Shown here one piece after another: positions 1 through 13,000 of a stretch of DNA of 64,000 bases. The position numbers were made by a program, and so were the translations under genes. The notes under the pieces are model-generated. The model was not told the DNA's origin and ran no database searches. It worked only from the letters and a program-made list of their open reading frames with translations. Position 1 is the stretch's first letter. Each line of letters begins with the position of its first letter. Source of the stretch: Dromaius novaehollandiae (lineage: Eukaryota > Chordata > Aves > Casuariiformes > Dromaiidae); the NCBI RefSeq assembly GCF_036370855.1, contig NC_088103.1, forward strand, positions 10,417,404 through 10,481,403, given 5' to 3'.

Positions 1-2599
1 TTTTCTTTGTGCTTTTTCAATAATGCTGACAGAAATAAAAATAAGCTTGTCAGATAGTAGATGCATCTCAGAAGCAGGAGCGAGCCAACAGCAGGGTTAG
101 GCTTTGGGACCTATATATATAAAATATGAATTTTTATATATGTATGTAATATGAACATTTAGTATTTATTCTTTAATTAAATGTTCTAATCATGATGCAT
201 TAAAAAAAGACAAGGAGGACAATTACACCGTCTCTGCACCAGGATCCCCAGAGAATTATTTAGTCCCTGGCGCCTTTTCCCAAACTTGGGCGCTTGAATC
301 GGGGATATTTGCCACCTAGCAAATATCCCAGAACAGCATCAACAGCAGTGACGAACCTGAATATTCTCAGTATCCCCTAAATCAAAGCCCCATAAAACAG
401 CAGAAGTATATACCAGGTGCTAAAAATGCCAAAAAATTAAGAAAGCCAATACTAATTATGGAAATTGCACAGCCAAATTCCATTCCAATTTATACCAATA
501 AAAATCTAAGTAGTCAATGAGACCACACTACCGCTGCTGAAAAAAATAACTGCCCCACTGATGTTTGCTGCTAATGAGATCCGCTCTGCTAAACCCGAAG
601 AATGCAAAATTTGGAGGGCACAGAAAACTAGGCGACGCCCTTCGAACAACACGGCGTGTGTTCGGGCCACGAAAGATGGCGAAGGGGCTGCGAAACGACG
701 CCCTCGGCACGGACGAAACGCCGTTGGCCTCCATCCTCCCCCTTCCCACGGCCGTCACCGCGCCTGCCGCGCGCCCAAAGGGCAAACGGTCCTCCCGGCG
801 CCTCGGGAAAACCGGAGCCTTCAGTCACAAATGAGGCCGGAACGTCGAAAATCCAGAGCAAACAATTGCCAGCAGTAAATAAAACTCTTCTGCTCTCTGA
901 AAGACGCTTTGTGCTCGGCGGACGCACGGAGAAACATTGGAGAACTGCCTTGTTTCGGATGCTAGACGTGCTTTTGCATCCCACGGGGAATAGTTCTCGG
1001 TGCCGAAAGAAAACAGGGAGCAGACCAGGAATGGCGCTGAGCAAAAAAGGGGGTTGGAAAATAATGCCACATATATATCTGCATAATCAGTTTGACTTAA
1101 TTTAATAAAGAGCCCTCAGAACGCAAAACAGCAGAACTAAGTAACAGCCCCAGCCAGATGCCTAAGAAATGGTGATAATTCGGGCTACCCAGACCCTGAT
1201 TGACCCTTCCTTTTCTAAAAACCCCACCTATAGCGTAATTGCTGTAATGCAGCATAGGAAATGTCAGAAGTCTAAAATAAAGGGGCTGGGGGGGGGGGGT
1301 AGCTTTTTTCCTAAAAAGAAAGACAAAAATACCAAAAGACATCCAGGATCCCCAAAAGTCTGAATTGCAAGCAAACGCCTTACGCTCTGATTTTCAGTCA
1401 TCCCTCAAATCGAAGTTTTAAAGGTAGCTGCTATTATAAATGACAAACTATTCTTTCAGGCAGCACTTGGGGACACGGGGGGGTGTCCGAAAGCTGGGCG
1501 AAGGCAGCAAGGAAGGCACGTGCTTGAAGCTGCAAACGTCCGTAGCACCACGTAACCCAAAGCCCCCAAAATGAGTTACCCCCTCTGCCGCTTTCCCAGG
1601 GCACAGGCTTTATTGTTTCAGCTTCTAAAAATATTACCTGCCGCCTCCGACAGGCAGACGGAAAGCAATGTTTCGCGTGCACCGCTGATTTCTGCCAAAC
1701 TTTTGACCTCTTCGCGTCACCTTCTGCCAAAACCAGTTGGTCAATAAATACTTAACGATACCATGAAACTACACCCAGAGAGCAACAGGTGACTGCCAAG
1801 GGCAGGCACTGAGACAGCCGGGCCACTAACACCCTAAGTATCATTTGACTGCAAAACCCTGGCGTGTTGTCGCCCACGGGGAAAGCGCTCCCTAGGAGGA
1901 GGTGTCTCTTCCTCCTCTTCCTCCCGCGCGGGGTACGCTTGAAGTGTTAAGTACAGGCGGGGAAACAGGCAGAGCACACCCCTGCTCGGGAACACACACG
2001 CACACCGGCAGCCATGGGACCAGAAAAGGTGTTTTTACTCTGCGAATTGCCCTGGGAGAGGGCAGCCGAGGGTCCTGCGCAGCCCCACGCCCGCACAGCC
2101 CGCCGCACACCCGCACACACAACCACACGCTGCAGGCGCACACCCACAGTCTGCACACCCCCACACACACCCTGCCCCCCCACCGTTTCTCACGCGCACA
2201 CCCCACACGCACGCACACCCCGGGGCCTCACAGGCGCCCACGCACACCCTCGCTGTGCCGCACCTCCCCACGGGCACTCACAGCCCCCTCCGCACACCCT
2301 CACGCAGACACCCGCACACTAACAACCTGCTACTAACAACAGTGTCTCCCTCACGCCTGCTCTCCGGTCCTCGCTCCCCCCCCCGCGCACCCCCTGCACA
2401 CTCACAACCCCAGGCGCGCACACCCCACGCGCACTGACCCTCGCACACACAACACACACACACAGTCCCAGCCCCTCACACACGCACACCCCCTGCAAAG
2501 TCACCGTCCCCACGCAGGTACACACGCTCACAGCCCCCTCACACACGAGCTCACCTGTTGTGCACACCCCGCGCACACCCGCGGCCCCCCCAGACCCAC

Positions 2600-2648
<49 letters not shown>

Positions 2649-2867
2649 CCTCGCGCAGGTGCGCACACCCCACACGCACCACGTTCACTCACGGCCCCAC
2701 CACAGGCTCGCTCGTCACACGCGCACAGCCGCACAACCCCTCCAGAACAGCCGCAGCCCCACACGAGTGTGCACACCCCACGCCCTCACCTGTCACACAC
2801 ACACACCCCCCGCACACAGTCACCCCTCCCGCACACCCCCCCCCCCCCCCCGCACACCCCCGCTCAC
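1..2867 (-). other. TSPAN15: TSPAN15 intron 1 (5' portion only)
   Basis: This stretch lies downstream of the TSPAN15 exon 1 donor on the minus strand, so it is the beginning of intron 1. I see no tetraspanin coding exon in it. The left third is AT-rich, with a TA-type low-complexity patch near 110-150. A run of 12 G lies at 1288-1299. From about 1980 to 2860 the plus strand is almost entirely CA- and C-rich. Open frames here are short and compositionally biased and match nothing I recognise. Confidence 0.75.
1980..2860. repeat. CA/C-rich degenerate low-complexity tract
   Basis: On the plus strand about 880 bp is built from degenerate CACACCC, GCACAC and CCCC words. It includes a perfect (CA)21 at 2604-2645 and a run of 16 C at 2836-2851. 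On the TSPAN15 sense strand it reads as GT- and G-rich sequence beginning a few bases after the exon 1 donor. It looks like a mixture of microsatellite and minisatellite rather than a transposon. Length polymorphism is likely. Confidence 0.85.
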
Positions 2868-2963
2868 CCAGAAGGCGGTGCAGTAGGCGATGAGGGTGAA
2901 CTTGAGGCAGAGGTAGGAGAGCCGCCCGCAGTACCGCGCCCGCTCCGCGTCCCCCGGCGCCAT
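2868..2963 (-). CDS. TSPAN15: TSPAN15 coding exon 1 (tetraspanin-15, N-terminus)
   Basis: This exon encodes the first 32 residues of tetraspanin-15, beginning MAPGDAERARYCGRL and running into the first transmembrane helix (LKFTLIAYCTAFW). The human protein starts MPRGDSEQVRYCARF and continues with the same helix, so identification is firm despite the short length. The ATG is the complement of 2961-2963, within a CpG island. The exon ends in TGG at phase 0, followed by the donor GTGAGC (complement of 2862-2867). TSPAN15 is a four-pass membrane protein of the TspanC8 group. Family members bind the metalloprotease ADAM10 and control its exit from the ER and its substrate choice. Only the start of the gene is here; the large loop and remaining helices lie off the left edge. 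It is divergently oriented to TACR2. Confidence 0.93.
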
Positions 2964-3420
2964 CCTCCTCCCGCCGCCGCCGCCACCTGCCGCCGCCCGC
3001 CCCCCCCCCCCCGGCCCTCCCGCCGCCGGGGCGGGGCGCAGCGCGCGGGGCCGCCCCGCTTCCGCCGCCCGCGCCTCCCCCCGCCCGGCCCGGCCCGGTC
3101 GCCGGTGCGGCGCAGGCCGCGGAGAGGGCGGGAGAGCCCCGCGCAAAGCGCCGCCGCCCCGCGTCCTGTCACCAACACAACAGAGCCGCCGCCGCCCGCG
3201 CCCCCCGAAGCGTTGCTCTTCGCTGGCTCTTTTAAGCGTAACGAGCCGCTCGCCATCATCCCCCAAGGCGGCCGCGCTGCCGCTGCCCCCAGAGCCGGGC
3301 CTCGGGCAGGGCGCGCCCGGGAAACCACGTCGCCCACAGCACGCGTGGCTGCAGGCCTGCCGCACGCTGGCCCTGCCCGGCAGGCATCGGTCAGGTCCGG
3401 GCCTGTGCCTGCCGCTTACG
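2868..3420 (-). promoter_or_regulatory. TSPAN15: CpG island / TSPAN15 promoter and 5' UTR
   Basis: The region is very GC-rich with dense CpG and GC-box-like words (CCGCCCCGC, GGGGCGGGGC) around 3000-3080. It covers TSPAN15 exon 1 and the sequence immediately upstream on the minus strand. I see no clear TATA box, as usual for a CpG-island promoter. The transcription start cannot be fixed from sequence; limits are by eye. Confidence 0.75.
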
Positions 3421-6400
3421 TGCCTTCCTGCCCGGTTGTTTGTCCAGTTACGGTAATAGCTTTGGTTTGACTCTCTTAAAGCCTCATCTTCCACGCTCCG
3501 ACGTCTGCACGTAAAGTTTGGGAGCACGGCAGGCGGGACGGGCAGCGGCTTGGCAGCAGCACCCAGCTCTCGGGAGACCCAGGACCTCAAAACAAAACTG
3601 CTACACAGCTCTGGAATCAGTCAGGTAATCCATTTCTACAGGCTTGGTCTAAACAGTGACAACAAGATTTTTGGGCACAACTGGTACCATTTAGCGGTAA
3701 ACGCTGGTTTGATGTAAGCTGCTGTGAGCCACCATCATAGTCGGGCTCCCCCGGCCCCGGCTCAGCACAGAGCTGCAGCTGCCCAGCCCCGAGCTCAGCA
3801 TCTCCCAGCCGCAGACGGGTCTGTCCCCACGAGCAGAAATAAAGGGCAGATCTGGTGGCTGAACCAACTTCCACCCTTCCTGTCTCAGCACCGTCACCCG
3901 GACAAAGTTCTTCCTGCTACAGCCGGGTCCAATGTGCATGGTGATTAAAGCCTCTGCTATTACCTTGCATTATTTTTCCAAAACATAAAATAGGCATTAT
4001 TCACCCTTTATAACTTTCCGGAGCCACATCTTCTGTTTGCATCTCTCAGCGCTCGAGCTGGTACGTCAGCACGGTAACCTTGCCCTTAATAGAAACAGCA
4101 AACAAACCAGCCGAACCCAGCACCCCGCTCACAGGTAGCACTTTTCCCTGGTGCATCTCCAAGCACATTTCAGAGGAGGGGGGCTGCACCACAGACATAG
4201 GCAAGCATGACTTTCAGGAGTTTGGAGCCCGCCTTTGCAAAAAATTGCTCGGGTTTGCAAGGCAAAAGACCAGTAGCCCACGCTCGGCAGCTGGCAGCCC
4301 TCCAGGCCCACAGCCTGGTCAATGCACAACTAGCAAACGCGTAAAAGGTGTGGGTGCGTATGAGGGAAAGCCAGTCCCTGGTGACTCGGGTGATGAAATG
4401 TTGACACAAGCGTGGCTGCGCTTCAACGAATGCCTGATTAACACACCGGTTACCTGGGCAGACGAGTCCAGGGAAGGTTACGGAGCTCTCCAGGAAGCAC
4501 GGGCACCCTCCTGACCATCTTCGAAACCAAAGTTGTCCAAGCAGCTCTTGTTCCACTATCGAAACATCAAAAAAAAGCGCAGCTATTTTTCTAAGCACTT
4601 GTTTATATTCTGCTTTCTATGACAAAGATTAGTACAGCACTTCAGCTCTGCTGTCTCTGATAAACGTCTAGAGGCATTTGCTCATATTCTCTTTGAAATT
4701 TGGAGAGATTCAAGTGAGCCACAGAGACAATCTGAAGAGCAGTATTAAACCGTTGAACTCATATTGCAAAGCAGATGAAAAGCCCTTCTGCCCTGTACAC
4801 AGCAAGCTGAAGGTTTGTAAGCTATTTAATGAGACGTCAGTGAAAGACCTTCAAGAAGAGCTTGAAATGGCTTTGCAATCCATGTGAAAAGACATCTAAA
4901 AATGTATCTTTTTTTGCCATTTCCAGATAAGGAAGCAAGTGGGATTACCTAGGGCAAAGTCCATCATGAGGAGAAGGAGACATTACCCATCGTACTACAG
5001 GTATTTATTTCTATACAACAACTCTTTAGGAATACTGCATCAGAGAAGGGCTGCTTTAAGGAGTTGCTGGGTTAGGCAATGGGTGAACCGACGGCTGCTG
5101 TCGGAGATCAACGCAGCAAGAGAAGAGACCAAGATGAACCTGTCCGGATGGCCCCACGGTGAAAAGGGGATTAATCTGCTCTATTGCAGAGGAGCTGGGC
5201 ATGCCTGGACCTCCAGGAGCCACGAGAGCTGGAAAACCATCGCCGTCCAGGCACCGCGCAATTTTTCCTTTGCAATACAAAGCAGGAGCCTTCTGAGTCC
5301 TGAATACTCGTTTTAACATCTGCAGGTTTTAACATCTGAAAGACTTTTAGCTTCAAGCAGAGCAGGCATGGGGCCAATGCCAAGTACTCTTTGAAATCTC
5401 AGCCTTGACGTGCTGTTTAGGTTTTATGTAGTTTATTCAAAAGATGACAGTGAGAGAGAGACCTGTCCTCCAAGCAGGGACCGGAGCCAGGGCTTCCCCT
5501 TTGCTAGATGCACCACGTCCTCCTCCTTTCCTGTGCGCGTGCAAAGCCAGCGGTTTTCTGCAAACAGCTTTGGCAGCACAGGTAAAGAAATGCCAGGATC
5601 AACCCCAGGTGCCAGCTTTCTGCCGAAGCCTCGTTAGAAATCCCAGCTCAGATCCGGCCTCGATAAATGCCGCAATACTGACCGGCGGCCCTTCCAGCAC
5701 CGAAAGCACAGTAACTAAATGAATTACATCATATTCAACCTGCTAATATAACTCCACCAGCCATATTTATGCTGGGCACGCACCATAAGTAAATGCAGCA
5801 CGCTATTAAAAACACTGACAAACCTCCAAGCAGTTGCAGAGAGCAAGACCACCTTGCTGCAGCCGTGGTGAACACATTCTCTCTTTTGCTACCAGAGCTC
5901 CCACAAAGCCCAAGAGAGCTCTACAAACACAAGGACCACATTTACGCACATAAATCCCGATAGCAGCACGGCCGTTTCGGAGATTATTTCAAAAACAAAA
6001 GCAGGGGGGATGGGAGGGAGTTTTAAGCACCACTTTGCCGCGTTACATTTGATGTCAAGTTGGTTGTTTAGTTTTTGCCTGCGAGAGACTCCACCTCCTT
6101 CCCGAGTCCCCTAAACCCTGTAGAAAATCTATCCCAGTTTGGCTGCTGCCTCACACTTAGCAGTCACGCGGGCGGGGATAACAACACATCCTCCGTCCCA
6201 CCGCCGAGTCCAGACACCCGGCGCATTGCAAAATCGCCGGCCCAAACCAGAAGGTTTTCCACCCGGATTAAAACGCTTTATGGCTCGATACTTGCATTTA
6301 TATTTCCTTAGCCCTGAAGATAATCTAAAGGAAGAGATTGCTTGTTAGTGACCTGGGAAACCCTCCACCCCTCTTTTTCTCCTCCATTTCTTTTTTAGGG

Positions 6401-6680
6401 GAAAAGGAACTCAAAGGGGAGAGGTTTGGGGGGGCTGGTTTTGTTTTTTGCTCTTCAGCTACGTGGAAGTGCCAGGCAGGGAGGCCCTTGCTGAGGAACA
6501 TCTTCCCTGGGCACGACACTGCATCACTTGAGAAAGAGGGCAAGAGGACACCAGACATCGCATCCTGAGGTCTCTCAGCAGCACTCGGTCAGTACGCGGG
6601 GATTCGTAACGCCCACGACCACCGCAAGCAAGCCAGCAGATGCCAGAAGATCTGAGCTTGTGCCTCGCTGAAGAAAAAAC
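3421..6680. other. TSPAN15-TACR2 intergenic region (head to head)
   Basis: About 3.3 kb of moderate-GC DNA separates the TSPAN15 island from the TACR2 start codon, and it must hold the TACR2 promoter and 5' UTR. The TACR2 ATG lies in an A-rich context (AAAAAACATG). A CRE-like half site (TACGTCAG) occurs near 4061-4068. I recognise no coding exon, RNA gene or transposon. Short frames in this interval are not supported by similarity or splice structure. Confidence 0.6.
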
Positions 6681-7087
6681 ATGAGCGCAACCTCCCTTTT
6701 GAACGCTAGCAACGTCTCCCAGGCGGACGACTCCCTCGAGGACAGCGGCAACGGGACGGCTGTGACCCAGTTCACCCAGCCCGGCTGGCAAATCGCGCTG
6801 TGGGCCATCACCTACTCTCTCATCGTGGTCGTGTCGATTGTCGGCAACGTCACCATCATCTGGATTATCTTCGCGCACCGGAGAATGAGGACTGCCACCA
6901 ATTTCTTCATCGTGAATTTGGCCCTTTCGGATCTGCTGATGTCTGCTTTCAACACCATCTTCAATTTTATCTATGCCAGCCACAACGTCTGGTATTTCGG
7001 CGAGGAATTCTGCAGGTTTCAGAACTGGTTCCCCATTACCGCAATGTTTGTGAGTATTTACTCCATGACAGCGATTGCTGCAGAGAG
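6681..7087 (+). CDS. TACR2: TACR2 exon 1 (residues 1-135, part of 136)
   Basis: Encodes the glycosylated N-terminus, TM1-TM3 and the ASHNVWYFG extracellular loop 1 typical of tachykinin receptors. The start ATG gives [10 protein letters not shown] with three sequons before TM1. The exon ends two bases into the codon for R136, followed by the donor GTAAGA. Confidence 0.95.
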
Positions 7088-10000
7088 GTAAGAGGTGAAT
7101 GGGAAAGATAACGTCTGAAAAAACCTGCTGTAAGCTAATATATATATAAGTATGATATATAATATATATAGCCAGACTGTGTGCAATTGGCCCCCATCTA
7201 CCTTGGCAGGTGCCTTATCCACAAAGTAGCAAATAGACTGTGGGGTCAGATGCCCCATAGATGGTTATGAAATGAGAAGTAGATTCTTCTGCCTTATCCC
7301 TGGTCTGAATCATGCCCAAGTCTGCAACAAATGGAAGGGGCTTGAATTTTGTTGTTCCCATGTTACATATGTTTCTCTCATGCACACTTTTTGGTTTTTT
7401 AAACCATGAGAAGGTCCCATAATTTGGACAGAGCGAGAATTATGGGAATGTGCTGATTATACAAGATGCTGAAAATATCAGAATCCATAATCCCACTTGC
7501 AAGTCCAGTGTAATCGCAAAGCGACAGAAACACGGGAAGCGGATCAGAAATGGCGGAGCTGGCTTCAATAATTTACATGAATGATTTATTCCAGGGAGGG
7601 GGAAAGTAATTACAGTGATTTTGTTTGACTTTTGAGGCAATTTAGTATTTTCATAATGCTCTCTTAGGATCTGCCAAGTCTCTTTTACTTAGGCTTAGAT
7701 TTGTGGAGGCTGAATGTGTTTATGCTTCATTGTTAAGCAGCGTAACACTTTTTTTTCCATTTACTAGGAAATAGTCAAAAGTCCATAGCAATTTCCTTTC
7801 TTATAGGCAACAAAACATAAAAGTCTCTCCCAGCCCCCCTTGTGCTGCCTTGCCATCCTGGGCAAGCACAACCCATCATCCAGAAATACCTGGGGTTTCT
7901 TACCGCGTCCTCTTGCCGACTTTGCAGTTTCCTACCGATTTCTGCCATTTCTTATCAAACACACCTATCGGAGAAGGGCCCTTCCAGCTCCCATGGGACC
8001 AGTGCCAGCATCCCTCTGGAGCCATCTGAAAAGCGTTGCCTAATCAGTCATCGGTGCGGCTTTCCCGACGGCTGGTCCGGGCTGACGCACCCAGCCTCGG
8101 GAGCCCAGCGATAGACAAATCGAGCGAGATAAACAGGTTAGTGGCAAAGCGAAGCTCTGCCCTGCACCGTAACGCCTACAGACACCCGAGTTACAGACAC
8201 GTCCTGGATTGCCACGCCGCCTCCAAAATACAGGGTACTCGCTACTGCGGCCACTGAAAGGCTTGCTAATAAGAGGGAGCAACGAGGTACTCGTTAGCCT
8301 GCACTTCTGCAAATAAAAGCAAATCACCTATTTAGAAGTGACAGCATCTCAATTTTAAACTCAAAAACGCTTTTGCTGTTCCTGGCTTTAAATCACAGAT
8401 TGTTGATAAGTTATTTTATATACATGTAGTCGTCCAAAAAAAAAAAACCAAAACCCTCCCTTTCAGCCTGTCCTCACGTCTCCCTACTCATTCCTTGGGG
8501 ACTGTTGGTAAAGTACCTATAAAGCCAAAATCTCTCAAGTGACACAGCAAGGCTCAGAAAGAAAACTTGGCATCTCCCCACCAACCATATTTAGCTCTTC
8601 TTTGCTTGACCTTAAAATAGATGCTGACACTGTCTCCTGGAAACCCGCAGCTTCCATTTATTGTTGTGAGAACCAGTGTCCTCTCGGGCTCCGTTGTTTA
8701 ACTTCGATAAAACAGCGTCCGTGGAAGCAGTTTATCGTAAGGGAGGAGGCTAAGAAGCAGGAGGTGTCAAAGCCGTCTCTGCCCAACACGGAGGAGGCCC
8801 CGGCACTCCCGCTCGCCGCCGGGCGCAGGACCACACCACGTACCGGAGCGGCCGTCCCGGCTGCGGGAAGGGCAGCGCTCCAGGCAGGAGCACACCAGCG
8901 GCTCACGTGTTGCGCTCCGGATAACAGCGTCTCCTGGGCCACCTCCGGGAAGTCTGCAGGAGAGCCGCAAGCTCCCCGGCACGGCCGATCCCGGCGCTTG
9001 GCCCGGGGCAACGAGGGGTGCCGGGATGTCCCAGGAGCAGGGGGCAACTCGGCCACCCAGGAAACCTCAGAAGATTGGGTTTCAGCAAACTGTAACACCG
9101 CCTACTACAAGCTAAAGAAATGCAAGGCGACGTAAAAATTTGCCAGCTAAGGCTCTGATACCTTGTGGTGCTGGGCTACGTACCGTGCCGTGCATCCGTG
9201 CCGTGTGTCCGTCCTGTACCCTTTCCCAGGCAGATCCCTCTCCCAAAGGCCTGGCCGAGAGACAGCACAGAATTTGTCAGGTTTTCCACTCTGAAAACGG
9301 GGAGGCAGTTAGCATTTTCCACTCCGTTTTGCCTTCGAAACAACCATGACAAGGAATACGAGCGGCATGACAAGAAATGCATAATTGATTAAGTCCTGAC
9401 TACAGCGCCAGGCATTTTTGCACCGTGAACTTGAAACCGGGCGGCCCGCAGTAACCCAATAGTCAGATGTGCCATGAGGGCTCCCGACAGGTGGGGGACG
9501 GGAGGATCAGCCTTTCCAGGCCCTACAGCAACTACAGGCAGAAGCGGGTGGCACAAATTTTCCACTGCTAAAATCAGTGGGAAAAAAATACAGGGTAAAG
9601 GATACACAAGACAGCGCTGCGGTGATAATATGGGGCATCGGAGACTGACGTTATTCGTGGGAACAGTGTGTTTAGGCACCTTGCATCGGTGCCACAGCAA
9701 TGCCACGTTCAGCTGTCGGTGATTATTTTAGGCGCACGGTACGTGTTCATGGGAGAGGTGAGGGCCAGAAAACTCTGCTGGCCTTTTTCAAAGCTCTCCA
9801 GTTGTAGCTTAGCCGGGGATTTCAGATAAGCTAGTTGGAAAAATGAACAAAGAAACAACAACGAAGTCAAAGCAAGGGGAAGACTCACAAAAGAGCATAC
9901 GAAGAAGGCACAGACGATTGCTTCCTCCCCACACCGAAAGCGTCCATCCGCGTGCATTTAAGATATGCTGCCTTAAGACTTGTAGTTGCTTCTCTTAAGA

Positions 10001-13000
10001 AATGATTAGCTCCTTCCAATTATTTACAGCTTTTAAATAATGAAGCCCACCATATAATTTGATGAGTTTTTACTCTTGCTGTATTTTTTTGCATAGTTTG
10101 TTGACGCAACAGTAAAAGCGCTACCCCCCTCTCTCGCAGGTACGTGGCTATAATTCACCCCTTCAAGCCCAGGCTCTCTGCGGGAAGCACCAGAGTCATC
10201 ATCGGCATCATCTGGCTGGTGGCGTTTGGGCTCGCCTTTCCGCAGTGCTTCTATGCCAAGATCATGATAGACAACGGGACCACCAAGTGCATCGTCGTCT
10301 GGCCGGATGACGTCGGGTGGAAGCACCAGCTCACGTAAGACCTTCTCGGGGGCGCGCGATAGAAACGAGGAAAGTGCACGTTCACCTGGAAGTTAACCGT
10401 GAAACTCATGTCTCCTCCAAAGCGTTGGCTACGGGCTGTACTGGGAGAGAGAGAATGGGAAAATCTGGGGGAAACACGCAGCCAGAGGGGTGTGGGATGG
10501 GGGCAACCCACCTAAGCTCAGTTTAAGCTGGCCATGGAAAAAGTTGCTGTGTGCTCGTGCTCAGGCTAAAGAGGGGTGACGCACCACCCATTCCTGGCTT
10601 GCAAACTGGTTGTGAGAGCTAGCAATGCACTGAAGGGGTGCAGGGCGTCCCATCCCGGGGCAGAACGGGGGAGATCAGGTCACATGAAGCTCCCCTCCGC
10701 AGAAGGAATTAAAAGAGGTTTCTCCCTGGGCCAGGGAACAGGTGCCATGACCCAGCTCATGTGGATCCAAGAAAGAGCTGAGCGTGAAGTCTCAAAACAA
10801 GCAGTAAATCCTAGTTCCAAAAATTGTGGATTCTCCTCTCCCTCCTTCAGGCAGGCAAAAGCTGGCTGTTTTTAATGCTGAGAAGCCACACAATTAGCTA
10901 AAAATTACGCTCTTCCTTGTGGGAGAAAGAGGAGCGTGTTTCAAACACCCTAAAGTTTTACAGACCTCCTTATCTGGGCACCTATCTGCCCTCCCACGAG
11001 CTCCTAGCCCTGACGGCGATTTCCTCCTGCTCTCCAGGCAAGGCTGCTCAGGCAGATCAAACAAACACTAGCTTGAGTTTCAGGGATCTGCTGTGATTAA
11101 TTGTTATTGCGCACTCGATACAAAGAGCAGGTTGAGAAATGTATCATGCAAAACATATTTACGGGAAGGAGTAACGGAAGAACTGTGGAAAAGAAACAAA
11201 TTGGTTAACAAAAAGGAAATGATTCTTCAGACCAGAACCAAGGGCTAAACTCCCCACGGCCATTCTCCACGGCGAACGCTTTTGCCTGGCTGTCTGCACC
11301 ACGGCTGTTTTTTCCCCTTCGCCTCCTCCATCTCCAAGGCACAGCTGGACGCCTCCTACAGTTAGCTGTTACCAAAGTTACAGGTTTTCGCACCAATCTT
11401 TGCCAAGTCTCAGAAGCTTCGTGCGAGGGCCGAAACAGGAGCTTCACAGCGCGCGGACAGAATCACCGCCTGTCGTCCCTGCAGGCTGGAAAGCTTGGTC
11501 CCAAACCCACGGCTAAAGAGCAGCAACTCCCGACCGCAATAACTCCCTTTGTGCAGCGGCTCCTGCGCCCAGAACGGCAGCAGCTCCGCAGATCCCGGCA
11601 GCTTTCCTCGGGAGGAAGCTGGAAGCCGCGATCTCAGAAACCGTCCTGGTGGGTCTGCCGGCACGGACGCCCGCAACGCAGAGTGGGGAGAAAAGGCCTC
11701 ACCACCGTTCACCTGCTCGTCCAAATACCGAGGAAAAGAAATACTAAGAAACCCACAGGAAAAGCAGAGAAATAGCCAGGTTCCTCTGTTCAGTGTGACT
11801 AGTTACGCTCTGCCTGGAAAATACCTCCAAATCCTCCTTCGGTGAGTAAAACCAGCTTTCAAGGTTTCTAGACTTCACAACAAAGGAAAATCCTTTTCTG
11901 TGGGAAAAATGTGCACGGTTATGATGGTGGAAGCAACTCAAAAAAGAAGAAAAAAATAAGAACACCACCCAACATTGTGACTGCCAGTGCATGAGGAATC
12001 TTGGATACGAAGGGACTGAATTTGTAAAAGCCTCACCAAAATAAAGCCCCTTAACTAGAGAGGTTTTCTCCTGTTACAGGTTACCGCCGCAGGTAACCGC
12101 GCAGCGTTGTCAGGCTGGGAAGGACCACGCGCGCCCAGCCCTCGGTGGTCATTGCTAGCAGCGTAATCCTCAGTTTTACACTGTTTGCATTAATTTAACA
12201 TCCCTTGTAAGCGAGCGAGCTGGTTGCTCCCTCCCCGTAAACCATAAACGGTGGTTGCTTAAAATAATTGGAGCTGAACACGGGGGAAGCCCGTGAGGTA
12301 ACGCGGGAAGCTGGAGAGCGCCCGAGCTCGCACACGGCCGAGGGAGAGGCCAGCGCGGCCTGGGCGGGATGCACGATTCAGCCGTGCACGTGCTCACAGA
12401 TAAAGACAGAGAGCAACACGAACACGAGCAATGACTGCTCCTTGCTTTCCCTGTGCCACCGAGGGCATAATCCCTCTTTCCTGACCGCAGCAGCATAGCG
12501 AAGTTCAGGGCAGGTGGCCATGCAACATACCCCGCTGGTGTAAAGATAAATAATACTCTGTCTGGGAAGAGCAGTGAACTAATCCAAGGACTGATCATCA
12601 CAACACAAGAGAGCTGAGCCTTTCTTGTTTATAGAAGTCCCTGTAATGCTGCTCTCGGGCAAAATTTCTGCTTCTTCACGCTGTGGGGTTGTAGTTAGCG
12701 GGAACCAGACATATGCATCCAAAAGACGATTTCTGAAAGAGCTCTTCAAGCGTCATACTGACTATGAAAACGTGCTTGTTTTTCTTTTTCAGGTACCACA
12801 TTGCAGTGATCATGTTGATTTATTTACTGCCTTTAATGGTGATGTTTGTTGCATACAGCGTTATAGGAGTTACTCTGTGGAGCAGCGCAGTTCCAGGCAA
12901 CCACATTAATCGAGTCCGCTATGAGCATCAAGTTCATGCCAAAAAAAAGGTCAGAAGTTAAATTTAAAAATAATTACCCCCAGTGTCCCAGCCCTTCTGG

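Noticed and set aside
2820-3590. A 256-codon minus-strand frame extending both sides of TSPAN15 exon 1
   Set aside because: Only the 32 codons between the ATG at 2963 and the donor at 2867 resemble TSPAN15. The rest is GC-rich 5' UTR/promoter and intronic repeat.
12100-12130. GGGAAGGACC word resembling a CR1 tail in TACR2 intron 2
   Set aside because: No neighbouring CR1 words or terminal 8-bp repeats, so a chance match is more likely.
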